Assembly: GCA_031272845.1 (NCBI GenBank)
Contig: JAISTA010000114.1
Span: 1 to 8,412, forward strand
Length of the DNA: 8,412 nt
Direction of reading: 5' to 3'
Source: Oscillospiraceae bacterium
GTDB taxonomy: Bacteria; Bacillota; Clostridia; Oscillospirales; Oscillospiraceae
The notes beneath the pieces are model-generated. The model saw only the letters and a program-made list of their open reading frames with translations, searched no databases and had not been told where the DNA came from. A program made the position numbers and the translations under genes. Positions 1 through 5,766 of the stretch are shown one piece after another. Numbering within the stretch: the first letter of the stretch is position 1; each line of letters begins with the position of its first letter.

Positions 1-316
1 AAAAGAAGTCGCCCCTTTTTGGTTACTTTTTCCGGCGAACCGGAAAAAGTAACCGCCCGCCGCGTAGGCGCTCTAGCAGTGAGCCGAAAAGCAGCCGAGT
101 CCCTATTCCAAACTCCGCACCCGCTCCGAACAGAGAACTTTTCGTTCCCGCCGCTAGTTTTGCGTAGCAAAGAACACCCACGCGCGCCGCAAATACATAC
201 AAAAAAATCAAAACGAACCCGCCGTCAGCAAGCTCTATCTGTAAACAAGCACAACACAACGGCAACCCGCCCTCATAATCCACCGCAAAACCGGCGCACC
301 CCGCAAAAATTTCCCC
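1..316. other. Gene-free stretch, probably an intergenic repeat remnant
   Basis: No convincing gene is present. Two overlapping open frames on opposite strands (19-372 and 23-370) span it, but neither has a Shine-Dalgarno sequence. Their products are low-complexity and basic or Cys-rich, and match no family I know. The + frame would also run through the promoter at 317-345. The stretch begins with a perfect inverted repeat (21-54, separate entry). A second, weak hairpin surrounds GCGTA near 168-180. Base composition shifts from G+C-rich at the start to A+C-rich at 195-300. My inference is a non-coding interspersed repeat or decayed DNA in front of the small membrane-protein gene. Confidence 0.55.
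21..54. repeat. Perfect 15-bp inverted repeat with CGAA loop
   Basis: The arm GGTTACTTTTTCCGG (21-35) is exactly complementary to CCGGAAAAAGTAACC (40-54), with the 4-nt loop CGAA (36-39). As RNA it would form a stable hairpin on either strand. On the + strand no T-run follows (GCCCGCC comes next). On the - strand the bases after the hairpin read AAAAAGGGGCG, so it is not a standard intrinsic terminator in either direction. It resembles the dispersed palindromic repeats common in Clostridia genomes. Copy number cannot be judged from one window. Confidence 0.7.
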
Positions 317-345
317 TTGCATTATTCTTTTTACTGTGTTATAAT
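317..345 (+). promoter_or_regulatory. Sigma-A-type promoter for the 62-residue protein
   Basis: A -35 element TTGCAT (317-322) and a perfect -10 element TATAAT (340-345) are separated by 17 nt. A TG dinucleotide at 337-338 makes an extended -10. Transcription should start near 352, leaving a leader of about 36 nt. This is one of the two best promoter matches in the window, which suggests strong basal expression of the small gene downstream. Confidence 0.8.
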
Positions 346-387
346 GCATACAGTTATGATATAAACCCATAACATAAGGAGAACGCT

Positions 388-576
388 ATGAAGGCTGTTA
401 AATTTATCGTCGCCGGAGTCGTAGCTTTTGCGGCTATTGCCGGAGCTGTTATTGCGTACCTGAAATTCCAGAAAGAAATACTTGATTTCGTGTACAGCGC
501 AATTGACGAGCTGAAAGAAAAAGCGGCTAAACTGAAAAAGTCTGAATATGCAGACTACGAGGATTTAGCAGAATAG
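388..576 (+). CDS. Small single-pass membrane protein of unknown function (62 residues)
   Basis: I do not recognise a named family. The start is well supported: AAGGAG lies 7-8 nt upstream of the ATG, and a consensus promoter sits about 40 nt before that. Residues 4-25 (KFIVAGVVAFAAIAGAVIAY region) form one hydrophobic helix rich in Ala, Val and Ile with a short basic N-terminus, which suits either a membrane anchor or an uncleaved signal. Residues 26-52 are a charged helix with Lys/Glu alternation and a hydrophobic face (ILDFVYSAIDELKEKAAKLKK), probably amphipathic or coiled-coil. The tail (EYADYEDLAE) is acidic. The layout recalls YtxH-like small anchored proteins, but the similarity is only general. 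The gene is monocistronic, with its own promoter and terminator, so it may be an abundant envelope-associated protein. Membrane location is inferred. Confidence 0.75.
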   Translation: MKAVKFIVAGVVAFAAIAGAVIAYLKFQKEILDFVYSAIDELKEKAAKLKKSEYADYEDLAE

Positions 577-594
577 CCTCGGAATAACTTCTTT

Positions 595-642
595 GCCGCA
601 TTCGCAAGTTTTTTTGCGGTGCGGCTTCTTTATTTTTTATTT
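595..642 (+). terminator. Intrinsic terminator after the small membrane protein
   Basis: An imperfect hairpin pairs GCCGCATTCGCAA (595-607) with TTGCGGTGCGGC (614-625). The outer GCCGCA/TGCGGC and inner CGCAA/TTGCG arms match across a small internal mismatch. A T-rich tail follows (TTCTTTATTTTTTATTT, 626-642). It ends 15 nt before galE and I see no good promoter between them. galE is therefore either transcribed by read-through of a leaky terminator or from a promoter I cannot recognise. Confidence 0.75.
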
Positions 643-657
643 ACGTGAGGACGAATT

Positions 658-1677
658 ATGCCGGAAATTTTGGTGACGGGCGGCGCAGGCTACATTGGCA
701 GCCACACCGCAGCGGCGCTTGCAGCCGCAGGCTACAGTCCTGTTGTAATAGACAATCTCTCAAACAGCCGCGAGTCAGTTATTGCGCGGCTTGAGAAGCT
801 TACGGGAAAGAAAATCCCGTTTTACAATGCGGATGTGCGCGACGGCGCTGCTTTGGACGCGGTGTTCGCAAAGCACAGCTTCAGCGCGGCGATACACTTC
901 GCGGGACTGAAGGCCGTCGGCGAATCCGTACAGCAGCCGCTGCGCTATTATGAGCACAACCTTACGGCAACGATGTCTCTGCTTGCCGCAATGCAAAAGC
1001 ACGGCGTAAAAAGCCTGATTTTCAGCTCATCGGCAACGGTTTACCGCGAGGACGACGAGGTTCCGTATATTGAGTCGGGTGAGCTTGGCTGCTCGAACCC
1101 CTACGGCTGGACAAAGCTGTTTTCCGAGCAGATAATCCGCGACGTTTGCGCGGCAAATCCCGGTTTTTCGGCTGTGCTGCTGCGGTACTTCAACCCGATC
1201 GGCGCGGATAAATCCGGACTTATCGGCGAGGAGCCGCAGGGCGTGCCGAACAATCTGCTGCCGTATGTGTCGCAGGTCGCGGCGGGAATCCGCCCGAGAC
1301 TTTCGGTTTTCGGAAACGACTACCCAACACCGGACGGCACCTGCATACGCGACTATATCCACGTGTCAGACCTTGCGCGCGCGCATGCTCTGGCGCTGGA
1401 CTTTGCGGCAAATAACGCGGGCGCGAAGGCGATAAACATCGGCACCGGACGCGGGTACAGCGTGCTCGAGGTGGTTGCGGCGTTCGAAAAAGCCTCCGGG
1501 GTGAAGATTCCGTTTGAGATAACAGGCAGGCGTGCGGGCGATATTCCGGAGTATTTCGCCAACCCCGCGCTTGCGCGTGAAAAGCTCGGCTTTACTGCGG
1601 AGCTCGGGATAGAGGAAATGTGCCGCGACGCCTGGCGGTTTGAGCAGAACCGCAAACTTTTCCCGGAAGAAAAGTGA
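658..1677 (+). CDS. galE: UDP-glucose 4-epimerase
   Basis: GalE interconverts UDP-galactose and UDP-glucose with bound NAD, in the cytoplasm, serving galactose use (Leloir pathway) and supply of UDP-galactose for surface glycans. At 339 residues it is normal length for this extended short-chain dehydrogenase family. The Rossmann motif TGGAGYIGSH is at residues 7-16. The catalytic Ser124 (SSSATVY), Tyr149 and Lys153 (YGWTK) fall at exactly the Escherichia coli GalE positions. Other family blocks include RYFNP (176-180), PQGVPNNLLPY (193-203) and RDYIHVSDLA (231-240). Tyr299 (DIPEYFAN) is at the gate position where E. coli also has Tyr, which favours UDP-Glc/Gal over N-acetylated substrates. 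A small oddity is Arg130 where SATVYG is usual. GTGAGG lies 7 nt before the ATG. The VOC gene follows after 28 nt, probably in the same transcript. Confidence 0.96.
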   Translation: MPEILVTGGAGYIGSHTAAALAAAGYSPVVIDNLSNSRESVIARLEKLTGKKIPFYNADVRDGAALDAVFAKHSFSAAIHFAGLKAVGESVQQPLRYYEHNLTATMSLLAAMQKHGVKSLIFSSSATVYREDDEVPYIESGELGCSNPYGWTKLFSEQIIRDVCAANPGFSAVLLRYFNPIGADKSGLIGEEPQGVPNNLLPYVSQVAAGIRPRLSVFGNDYPTPDGTCIRDYIHVSDLARAHALALDFAANNAGAKAINIGTGRGYSVLEVVAAFEKASGVKIPFEITGRRAGDIPEYFANPALAREKLGFTAELGIEEMCRDAWRFEQNRKLFPEEK

Positions 1678-1705
1678 CCACAGAGCACTGCAAAGGAGCT
1701 TGAAA

Positions 1706-2074
1706 ATGGCGGAAAACCTGACGCTTGGCGACATATCAATTGACTGCAAGGCGCCATTGACGCTGCGTGACTTCTATGCCGAGCTGACCGGCTGGGAAAA
1801 GCGTGCAATGTACGGCTGGCCGGCGCTGATTTCTAACTGCGGACTGACGATTCTGTTTATGCAGTGCGATGACTATATCCCGCCTGTGTGGCCGGAGGAG
1901 CCGGGTGCGCAGCAAAAGCAAATGCATCTCAACCTTCAGGCGGAGGATTTGCCGTTAGCCGTTGAAAAAGCGATTCGTCTCGGCGCGGGAAAGCCGGCAG
2001 AGCAATATGGCGGCGAGCATTTTGTCACGCTGACAGACCCGGCAGGGCATCCGTTTTGTATTTGCCGAAAATAG
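1706..2074 (+). CDS. VOC (glyoxalase/bleomycin-resistance fold) family protein, 122 residues
   Basis: This is a single-domain protein of the vicinal oxygen chelate superfamily, closest in style to the Glyoxalase-like group. The N-terminal repeat has the typical strand-helix pattern (LGDISIDCKAP, then LRDFYAELTGW). The second half has MHLNLQAEDLPLAVEKAIRLGA followed by the family-typical ending FVTLTDPAGHPFCICRK, in which TDPAGHPFC is the recognisable signature. Length suits one two-module VOC unit. The substrate is unknown; members include lyases, dioxygenases and drug-binding proteins, and I cannot assign metal ligands with confidence. I chose ATG 1706 because AAAGGAG (1691-1697) lies 8 nt before it. 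The open frame extends back to 1640, but that start overlaps galE and has no such site. It is probably co-transcribed with galE. Confidence 0.85.
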   Translation: MAENLTLGDISIDCKAPLTLRDFYAELTGWEKRAMYGWPALISNCGLTILFMQCDDYIPPVWPEEPGAQQKQMHLNLQAEDLPLAVEKAIRLGAGKPAEQYGGEHFVTLTDPAGHPFCICRK

Positions 2075-2118
2075 AAGCTGCTGCGGAGCAGCGCGGACTT
2101 GCGAGTTACGCGTCCAGC

Positions 2119-2144
2119 CGCATCAATATAACGCATCAATATAA
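2119..2144 (+). repeat. Perfect 13-bp tandem duplication ahead of the MBL-fold gene
   Basis: The unit CGCATCAATATAA occurs twice back to back (2119-2131 and 2132-2144). The second copy runs directly into the AAAGGAG ribosome binding site. Each unit carries an A+T-rich core (AATATAA) that could act as a -10-like element, though I find no convincing -35 at the right distance. It looks like a recent slippage duplication in the leader of the downstream gene. Confidence 0.7.
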
Positions 2145-2160
2145 AAGGAGACGCGGCGTT

Positions 2161-3024
2161 TTGCCGTATACACCAATGGAATTTCGTCTTAACACACACG
2201 GAAAGGGAAAGCTCTCAACGCTCACGTGCATTTCAACGGAGCGCGGGCAGGAGGTCGCCTCGGTTATTATTATGGGTAAAACCGAGTGTATTCTGGTTGA
2301 CACGCAGTGGACACTTGCAAACGCGCTGCGCGTGACCGCCGAGATTATGGAAACGGGACTTGACCTCACGGCAATCTACACAACCCACGCGCACCCCGAC
2401 CATTATTTCGGCACGGCGCACATCGCGGAGTATTTCCCGAAAGCGAAGCTGTATGCGCTGCCTGAGGTTGCGAGGGTTATCAACAATCAGTTTTATGACA
2501 AGATGGACTACTGGGGCCCGAAAATCGGCAAAAATAACATCTGCACAAAAACGTGTACGTTTGAGGAACTCCCGGCGGAAAACTGCCTGTATCTTGACGG
2601 GGAGAGGATTGAGATTCACAGCGGTTTTATGGGCGACCTGAAGTACAATTCCGTAGTGTATATACCTTCAATCAAGACAATAATCGGGTCGGACGTCGTG
2701 TTTAATCAGGCGCATATGTTTACCTGTGAGATAACAGCCGAGGGACGGCGCGACTGGTATAACGACATTGAGCGGCTGCGCAAATTCGACGCGGACGTTA
2801 TCATTCCGGGGCACGCCCGCCCGGGTATGCCGTTTGACGACTCGGCGTATGACTTTACACAGGAGTATCTGCTTGCGACAGAAGAAGCAATCAGCACAAC
2901 AAGCTCCGCCGGAGACTATTTTTACTATATACGCACCCGCTTCCCGAACGCGAATTACGACGGCTCAAACGAGATGAACGCCGAGGTCTATAAGGGCGGC
3001 CGCGTCTGGGACTGGGACGAGTAG
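2161..3024 (+). CDS. Metallo-beta-lactamase-fold hydrolase (putative), about 287 residues
   Basis: The protein has the MBL-fold metal-binding signature HAHPDH (TTHAHPDHYFG, His76/His78/Asp80/His81 from the TTG start). The later motif Asp is in IIGSDVVF (Asp178) and the last His in IPGHARPG (His218). The third motif, normally a His in a GHTxG-like turn, reads GFMGDLKYNSV. No His sits there, so one metal ligand appears replaced, as I recall for a subset of this superfamily. The substrate is unknown; members are usually esterases, lactonases, thioesterases or nucleases. Start choice: the open frame reaches back to 2056 inside the VOC gene, but strong AAAGGAG (2144-2150) is 10 nt before TTG 2161. 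ATG 2176 is possible but lies 25 nt from that site. No signal peptide is visible, so it is probably cytoplasmic. It probably shares the galE transcript. Confidence 0.85.
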   Translation: MPYTPMEFRLNTHGKGKLSTLTCISTERGQEVASVIIMGKTECILVDTQWTLANALRVTAEIMETGLDLTAIYTTHAHPDHYFGTAHIAEYFPKAKLYALPEVARVINNQFYDKMDYWGPKIGKNNICTKTCTFEELPAENCLYLDGERIEIHSGFMGDLKYNSVVYIPSIKTIIGSDVVFNQAHMFTCEITAEGRRDWYNDIERLRKFDADVIIPGHARPGMPFDDSAYDFTQEYLLATEEAISTTSSAGDYFYYIRTRFPNANYDGSNEMNAEVYKGGRVWDWDE

Positions 3025-3061
3025 GTTTCGCCCGGCACTCTGCAGTAAATCACTATATTTA

Positions 3062-3193
3062 TGTAGGGGACGCTGCCCTCAGCGTCCCGGCATATTAGTA
3101 ATTAGCCACATTTTTGTTTCAAAACAGCAAAACAGCTCTAAAATACGCTGTTTCTGTTTACGGCTCGGGACGCTGAGGGCAGCGTCCCCTACA
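3062..3193. repeat. Inverted pair of GTAG-footed palindromes (REP/BIME-like element)
   Basis: The 28-nt outer arms at 3062-3089 and 3166-3193 are perfect reverse complements. Each arm is also a hairpin by itself. On the left, GTAG (3063-3066) is followed by GGGACGCTG (3067-3075), loop CCCT, and CAGCGTCCC (3080-3088). The right copy is the mirror image with CTAC at 3189-3192. A GTAG tetranucleotide at the foot of a palindrome is the mark of REP sequences mobilised by RAYT (IS200/IS605-like Y1) transposases, and an inverted pair is a BIME. The 76-nt core (3090-3165) is A+T-rich and holds a small hairpin (AAACAGC 3130-3136 with GCTGTTT 3147-3153). I find no clear target-site duplication and no transposase in the window. 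A MITE is the alternative reading. Confidence 0.75.
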
Positions 3194-3219
3194 AATAACT
3201 TCAAACACCAACAAACACT

Positions 3220-4389
3220 ATGGATTACTCAAACATACTATCTAAAAACGCACAGTCGCTTCAGCCCTCCGCCATAAGGCGGTTCTTTGATATTCTCGAG
3301 GAAATGGACGACGCTATTTCCCTCGGAATCGGCGAGCCTGATTTTGTCACGCCGTGGCACATTCGCGACGCGGGGATCCGCTCCCTCGAAAAGGGCTTTA
3401 CGAAATACACAGGCAACGCGGGACTCACGCGCCTGCGGCAGACGATCGCCGAGTATCAGCAGCGCAGGTTCGGGCTTTGCTACGAGCCGAACAGCGAGAT
3501 TATCGTCACAGTCGGCGGCAGCGAGGGCATAGACATCGCTTTCCGCGCCCTGCTGAACGCAGGCGACGAGGTCATTGTGCCGACGCCGAGCTTTGTTTGC
3601 TACGGACCGATTGCCGCAATGTGCGGAGCCGTCCCCATTTCTGTTGAAACAAAGGCGGAAAACAGCTTTCGGCTGACGGCGGACGAGCTTCGCGCCGCGA
3701 TTACGCCGAAAACGAAGCTGCTTGTTCTGCCTTTCCCGAACAACCCGACAGGCGCAATTATGGAGCGGCAGCACCTTGAGGAAATTGCGGAGCTTTTGCG
3801 CGGAACAAACATTTGCGTTGTGTCGGACGAGATTTACTCCGAGCTGACCTACGGCAAGCGGCACGTTTCAATTTCCGTGCTGGACGGAATGCGCGAGCGC
3901 ACGGTCGTCGTCGGCGGCTTTTCCAAAAGCCACGCGATGACGGGGTGGCGTATGGGATACGTTATGGCTCCGGCCGAAATCACCTCCGCAATGCTGAAAA
4001 TTCACCAGTACGGCATTATGAGCGCGCCGACGACAAGCCAGTACGCCGCGATAGAAGCGTACCGCGAGGGCGACAGCGATGTTGCCGAAATGCGAAACGA
4101 GTATGACAGGCGGCGCAGAATGCTATACGACGGTCTGCTTGACATCGGGCTGGACGTGTTTGAGCCGCGCGGCGCGTTTTATATGTTCCCGTCAATCAAG
4201 AAATTCGGACTGTCTTCAAACGAATTCTGCGAGAGGTTTTTGCGTGAGGAAAAGGTCGCGGTAATTCCGGGCACGGCCTTCGGACTCGGCGGAGAGGGCT
4301 TTGTGAGAATCTGCTACGCGGTTTCTGTCGATAGTCTGCGCGAGGCGCTGGTCAGACTGCGGCGGTTTACCGAAAGGCTGGGCGGGTAA
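3220..4389 (+). CDS. PLP-dependent class I/II aminotransferase (aspartate/aromatic type)
   Basis: This is a fold-type I transaminase of the AspB/PatA-like group, moving an amino group between an amino acid and a 2-oxoacid in the cytoplasm. At 389 residues it is full length. Landmarks are GIGEPDF (36-42), YTGNAGLTRLR (63-73), the cofactor-phosphate region GGSEG (99-103), PNNPTG (173-178, Asn175 contacts the pyridoxal ring), SDEIYSELTY (202-211, Asp203 binds the pyridine nitrogen), and the Schiff-base Lys236 in GFSKSHAMTGWRMGY. Near the end, FVRICYA carries the Arg expected to bind the substrate carboxylate. The exact substrate cannot be read from sequence. The start MDYSNILSKN fits my memory of homologues, yet the preceding bases (TTCAAACACCAACAAACACT) contain no Shine-Dalgarno sequence. 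The REP-like element ends only 26 nt upstream. The stop codon overlaps the Fic gene start (TAATG). Confidence 0.93.
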   Translation: MDYSNILSKNAQSLQPSAIRRFFDILEEMDDAISLGIGEPDFVTPWHIRDAGIRSLEKGFTKYTGNAGLTRLRQTIAEYQQRRFGLCYEPNSEIIVTVGGSEGIDIAFRALLNAGDEVIVPTPSFVCYGPIAAMCGAVPISVETKAENSFRLTADELRAAITPKTKLLVLPFPNNPTGAIMERQHLEEIAELLRGTNICVVSDEIYSELTYGKRHVSISVLDGMRERTVVVGGFSKSHAMTGWRMGYVMAPAEITSAMLKIHQYGIMSAPTTSQYAAIEAYREGDSDVAEMRNEYDRRRRMLYDGLLDIGLDVFEPRGAFYMFPSIKKFGLSSNEFCERFLREEKVAVIPGTAFGLGGEGFVRICYAVSVDSLREALVRLRRFTERLGG

Positions 4390-5057
4390 TGGAAGACAGG
4401 TTCAATATGACGGTTGAGCAAAATATTTTTCTTGCCAAGCGAAATGTTGTTGATTACATCTGGAAAAGCGCGAATTTAGAGGGTATTGCCGTCACTTTTC
4501 CTGAAACTAACGCGATTTTTGAGGGTGCAGCCTGCCCTGGCATAAGCGTTGAGGACACCATAAAGATAAATAACCTCAAACGCGCTTGGGCGTTTTTGCT
4601 GGACACGTTAGACCGCCCGCTTGATTTTGAATACCTTTGCCGTCTGAATATGATTATCGGCGGGGACGGCAGCATTTACGGCGCTGGCCGCCCACGCACA
4701 TACGATGTCAGAATCACCGGTACGAAATGGCAGCCGCAGATTCCGATTGAGTACGATATACGAAATGAAATGGCGGACATTTTCCTTTCCGGTTCACCCG
4801 CCAAGCAAGCGGTGCGGCTTATGCTTTGGTGTATGCGCCGTCAAATTTTCGTTGACGGCAATAAGCGTACCGCCGCGTTAGCTGCAAACAAGGTGATGAT
4901 TGCAAACGGCTGCGGCATAATCAGTATCCCGAATGAGCTTATTAAGCAATTTGGCGAACTTCTGATTGCCTATTATGAAACGGGCGCTTTGCCGCAGCTT
5001 GAGACGTTTATTTTTGAGAACTGTATCGACGGAATTGCGTTTGACGAGAATAAATAA
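4389..5057 (+). CDS. Fic-domain protein with Gln in place of the catalytic His
   Basis: Fic proteins usually transfer AMP (or other nucleotide/phosphate groups) to target proteins. The core motif is normally H-x-F-x-D/E-G-N-G/K-R. Here it reads QIFVDGNKRTA (residues 152-162), so everything is kept except the base His, which is Gln152. The target-docking flap is visible as VRITGTKWQPQIP (107-119). Near the N-terminus SANLEG (27-32) matches the autoinhibitory helix motif [ST]xxxE[GN], with Glu31 as the expected ATP-blocking residue, as in class II Fic proteins. No separate antitoxin gene flanks it. The TAATG overlap with the aminotransferase implies translational coupling. ATG 4407 (MTVEQ), with ACAGG 6 nt before it, is an alternative start that would shorten the protein by six residues. 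Composition is more A+T-rich than its neighbours and TTA leucine codons recur, suggesting a different origin. Catalytic activity is uncertain. Confidence 0.88.
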   Translation: MEDRFNMTVEQNIFLAKRNVVDYIWKSANLEGIAVTFPETNAIFEGAACPGISVEDTIKINNLKRAWAFLLDTLDRPLDFEYLCRLNMIIGGDGSIYGAGRPRTYDVRITGTKWQPQIPIEYDIRNEMADIFLSGSPAKQAVRLMLWCMRRQIFVDGNKRTAALAANKVMIANGCGIISIPNELIKQFGELLIAYYETGALPQLETFIFENCIDGIAFDENK

Positions 5058-5077
5058 CTAAATCCGAGGATAAATCT

Positions 5078-5560
5078 ATGGCGAGCACCTCTGCGCCGGG
5101 CATCGAATACCGCAAAGCCGGGAGCTCCGACAGGCAAGCGGTTTTTGCGCTGGTGCAGAACACCATAAAGGCCGTATATCCCCGCTATTACCCGCAGGGA
5201 GTTGTTGATTTTTTCAGGGAGCTTCACTCATATGACGCAATTTCTGCCGATATAAACGACGGAAACGTCTATGTCCTGCTTGCCGGCAGCACGCTTGCCG
5301 GCACCGGCACCCGCGCTGAAGACCACATTTCGCGGCTGTTTGTTTCTCCCGCGCTTCAGGGCAAGGGGTACGGCAATTATATTATGCAGCGGCTTGAGGA
5401 TGAAATTGCGCTGGAATACCGACGGTGCTTTTTGATTTCCGCGCTGCCCGCCCGCTGAATGTACGACAGACGCGGCTACCGAACAGCCTCGCACGAAAAA
5501 GCCGAGCTGAAAAACGGTTCGGTAATCGCCGCCGAGCATTTGGTGAAGGATCTGCCGTAA
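5078..5560 (+). pseudogene. GNAT-family N-acetyltransferase interrupted by an in-frame TGA
   Basis: The first open part (5078-5455, 126 codons) holds most of a GNAT domain. Motif A, ISRLFVSPALQGKGYGNYIM, has the acetyl-CoA pyrophosphate-binding Q-x-x-G-x-G at residues 94-99. It stops at TGA (5456-5458) right after SALPAR. In the same frame, reading continues directly with ATG (5459) into MYDRRGYRTASHEKAEL and ends at TAA (5558-5560). GNAT proteins typically have LPAxxxYxxxGY here, so the 33 downstream codons are the true C-terminus with its last strand, and the intact product would be about 160 residues. One base change (for example GGA to TGA) explains it. Alternatives are a sequencing error, read-through, or reinitiation at the adjacent ATG to make a split protein. 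GAGGA lies 7 nt before the ATG. The gene follows fic by 20 nt, probably in one operon. The acceptor substrate is unknown. Confidence 0.82.
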
Positions 5561-5766
5561 TTTTATGCGCGCATAATATAGTCAAACCGCTTGAAAAATG
5601 ACTCGTCTCGGCGTAAATTTCCGCACTGCCGTGTCGCCGGCCTTGCCGGGTTACGATACGCCTGCGTCGTCCTCCTCCCGGCAATCCGAAAAATATCTTT
5701 GCAAATACGAACCGCTTTTCCAGTGGTCTGACTATATAAGCAATATCACACAAGAGGTAAATACAT
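5561..5766 (+). other. Intergenic region and probable apgM leader with a hairpin
   Basis: No gene is supported here. Three items are visible. A perfect 14-bp palindrome TTATGCGCGCATAA lies just after the acetyltransferase stop (5563-5576). A hairpin pairs TTGCCGGG (5643-5650) with CCCGGCAA (5677-5684), with an inner ACGA/TCGT arm (5653-5656, 5667-5670) and CCTG loop; it has no T-run after it, so it is not an obvious terminator. AGAGG (5753-5757) is the apgM ribosome binding site, 9 nt before the ATG. I see no well-spaced promoter, although apgM likely has one here because the upstream gene set ends. Confidence 0.45.

Noticed and set aside
19..372. Opposite-strand open frames of 117 and 115 codons over the left end
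   Set aside because: No ribosome binding sites, low-complexity products with no recognisable motif, and overlap with a clear promoter and an inverted repeat.
1640..1705. Longer N-terminus for the VOC protein from ATG 1640
   Set aside because: It overlaps the end of galE and lacks a ribosome binding site, while ATG 1706 has AAAGGAG at good spacing.
2056..2160. Longer N-terminus for the MBL-fold protein from ATG 2056
   Set aside because: It would start inside the VOC gene and run through the tandem repeat and the strong AAAGGAG site; the extra residues do not look like an MBL domain.
3062..3193. The palindromes as intrinsic terminators
   Set aside because: Neither hairpin is followed by a T-run on either strand.
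3050..3205. Target-site duplication flanking the repeat pair
   Set aside because: The flanks (TATTTA and AATAAC) do not match as direct repeats; only a partial extension of the inverted repeat is visible.
5456..5458. TGA recoded as glycine, tryptophan or selenocysteine
   Set aside because: galE ends normally in TGA and TGG is used for Trp throughout, so the standard code applies. I see no convincing SECIS hairpin and GNAT enzymes are not known selenoproteins.
4389..5560. Fic plus GNAT gene as a toxin-antitoxin pair
   Set aside because: GNAT toxins pair with small DNA-binding antitoxins and Fic toxins with FicA/Phd-type partners. The Fic protein carries its own inhibitory motif and the GNAT gene is broken, so there is no support for a two-gene toxin system.
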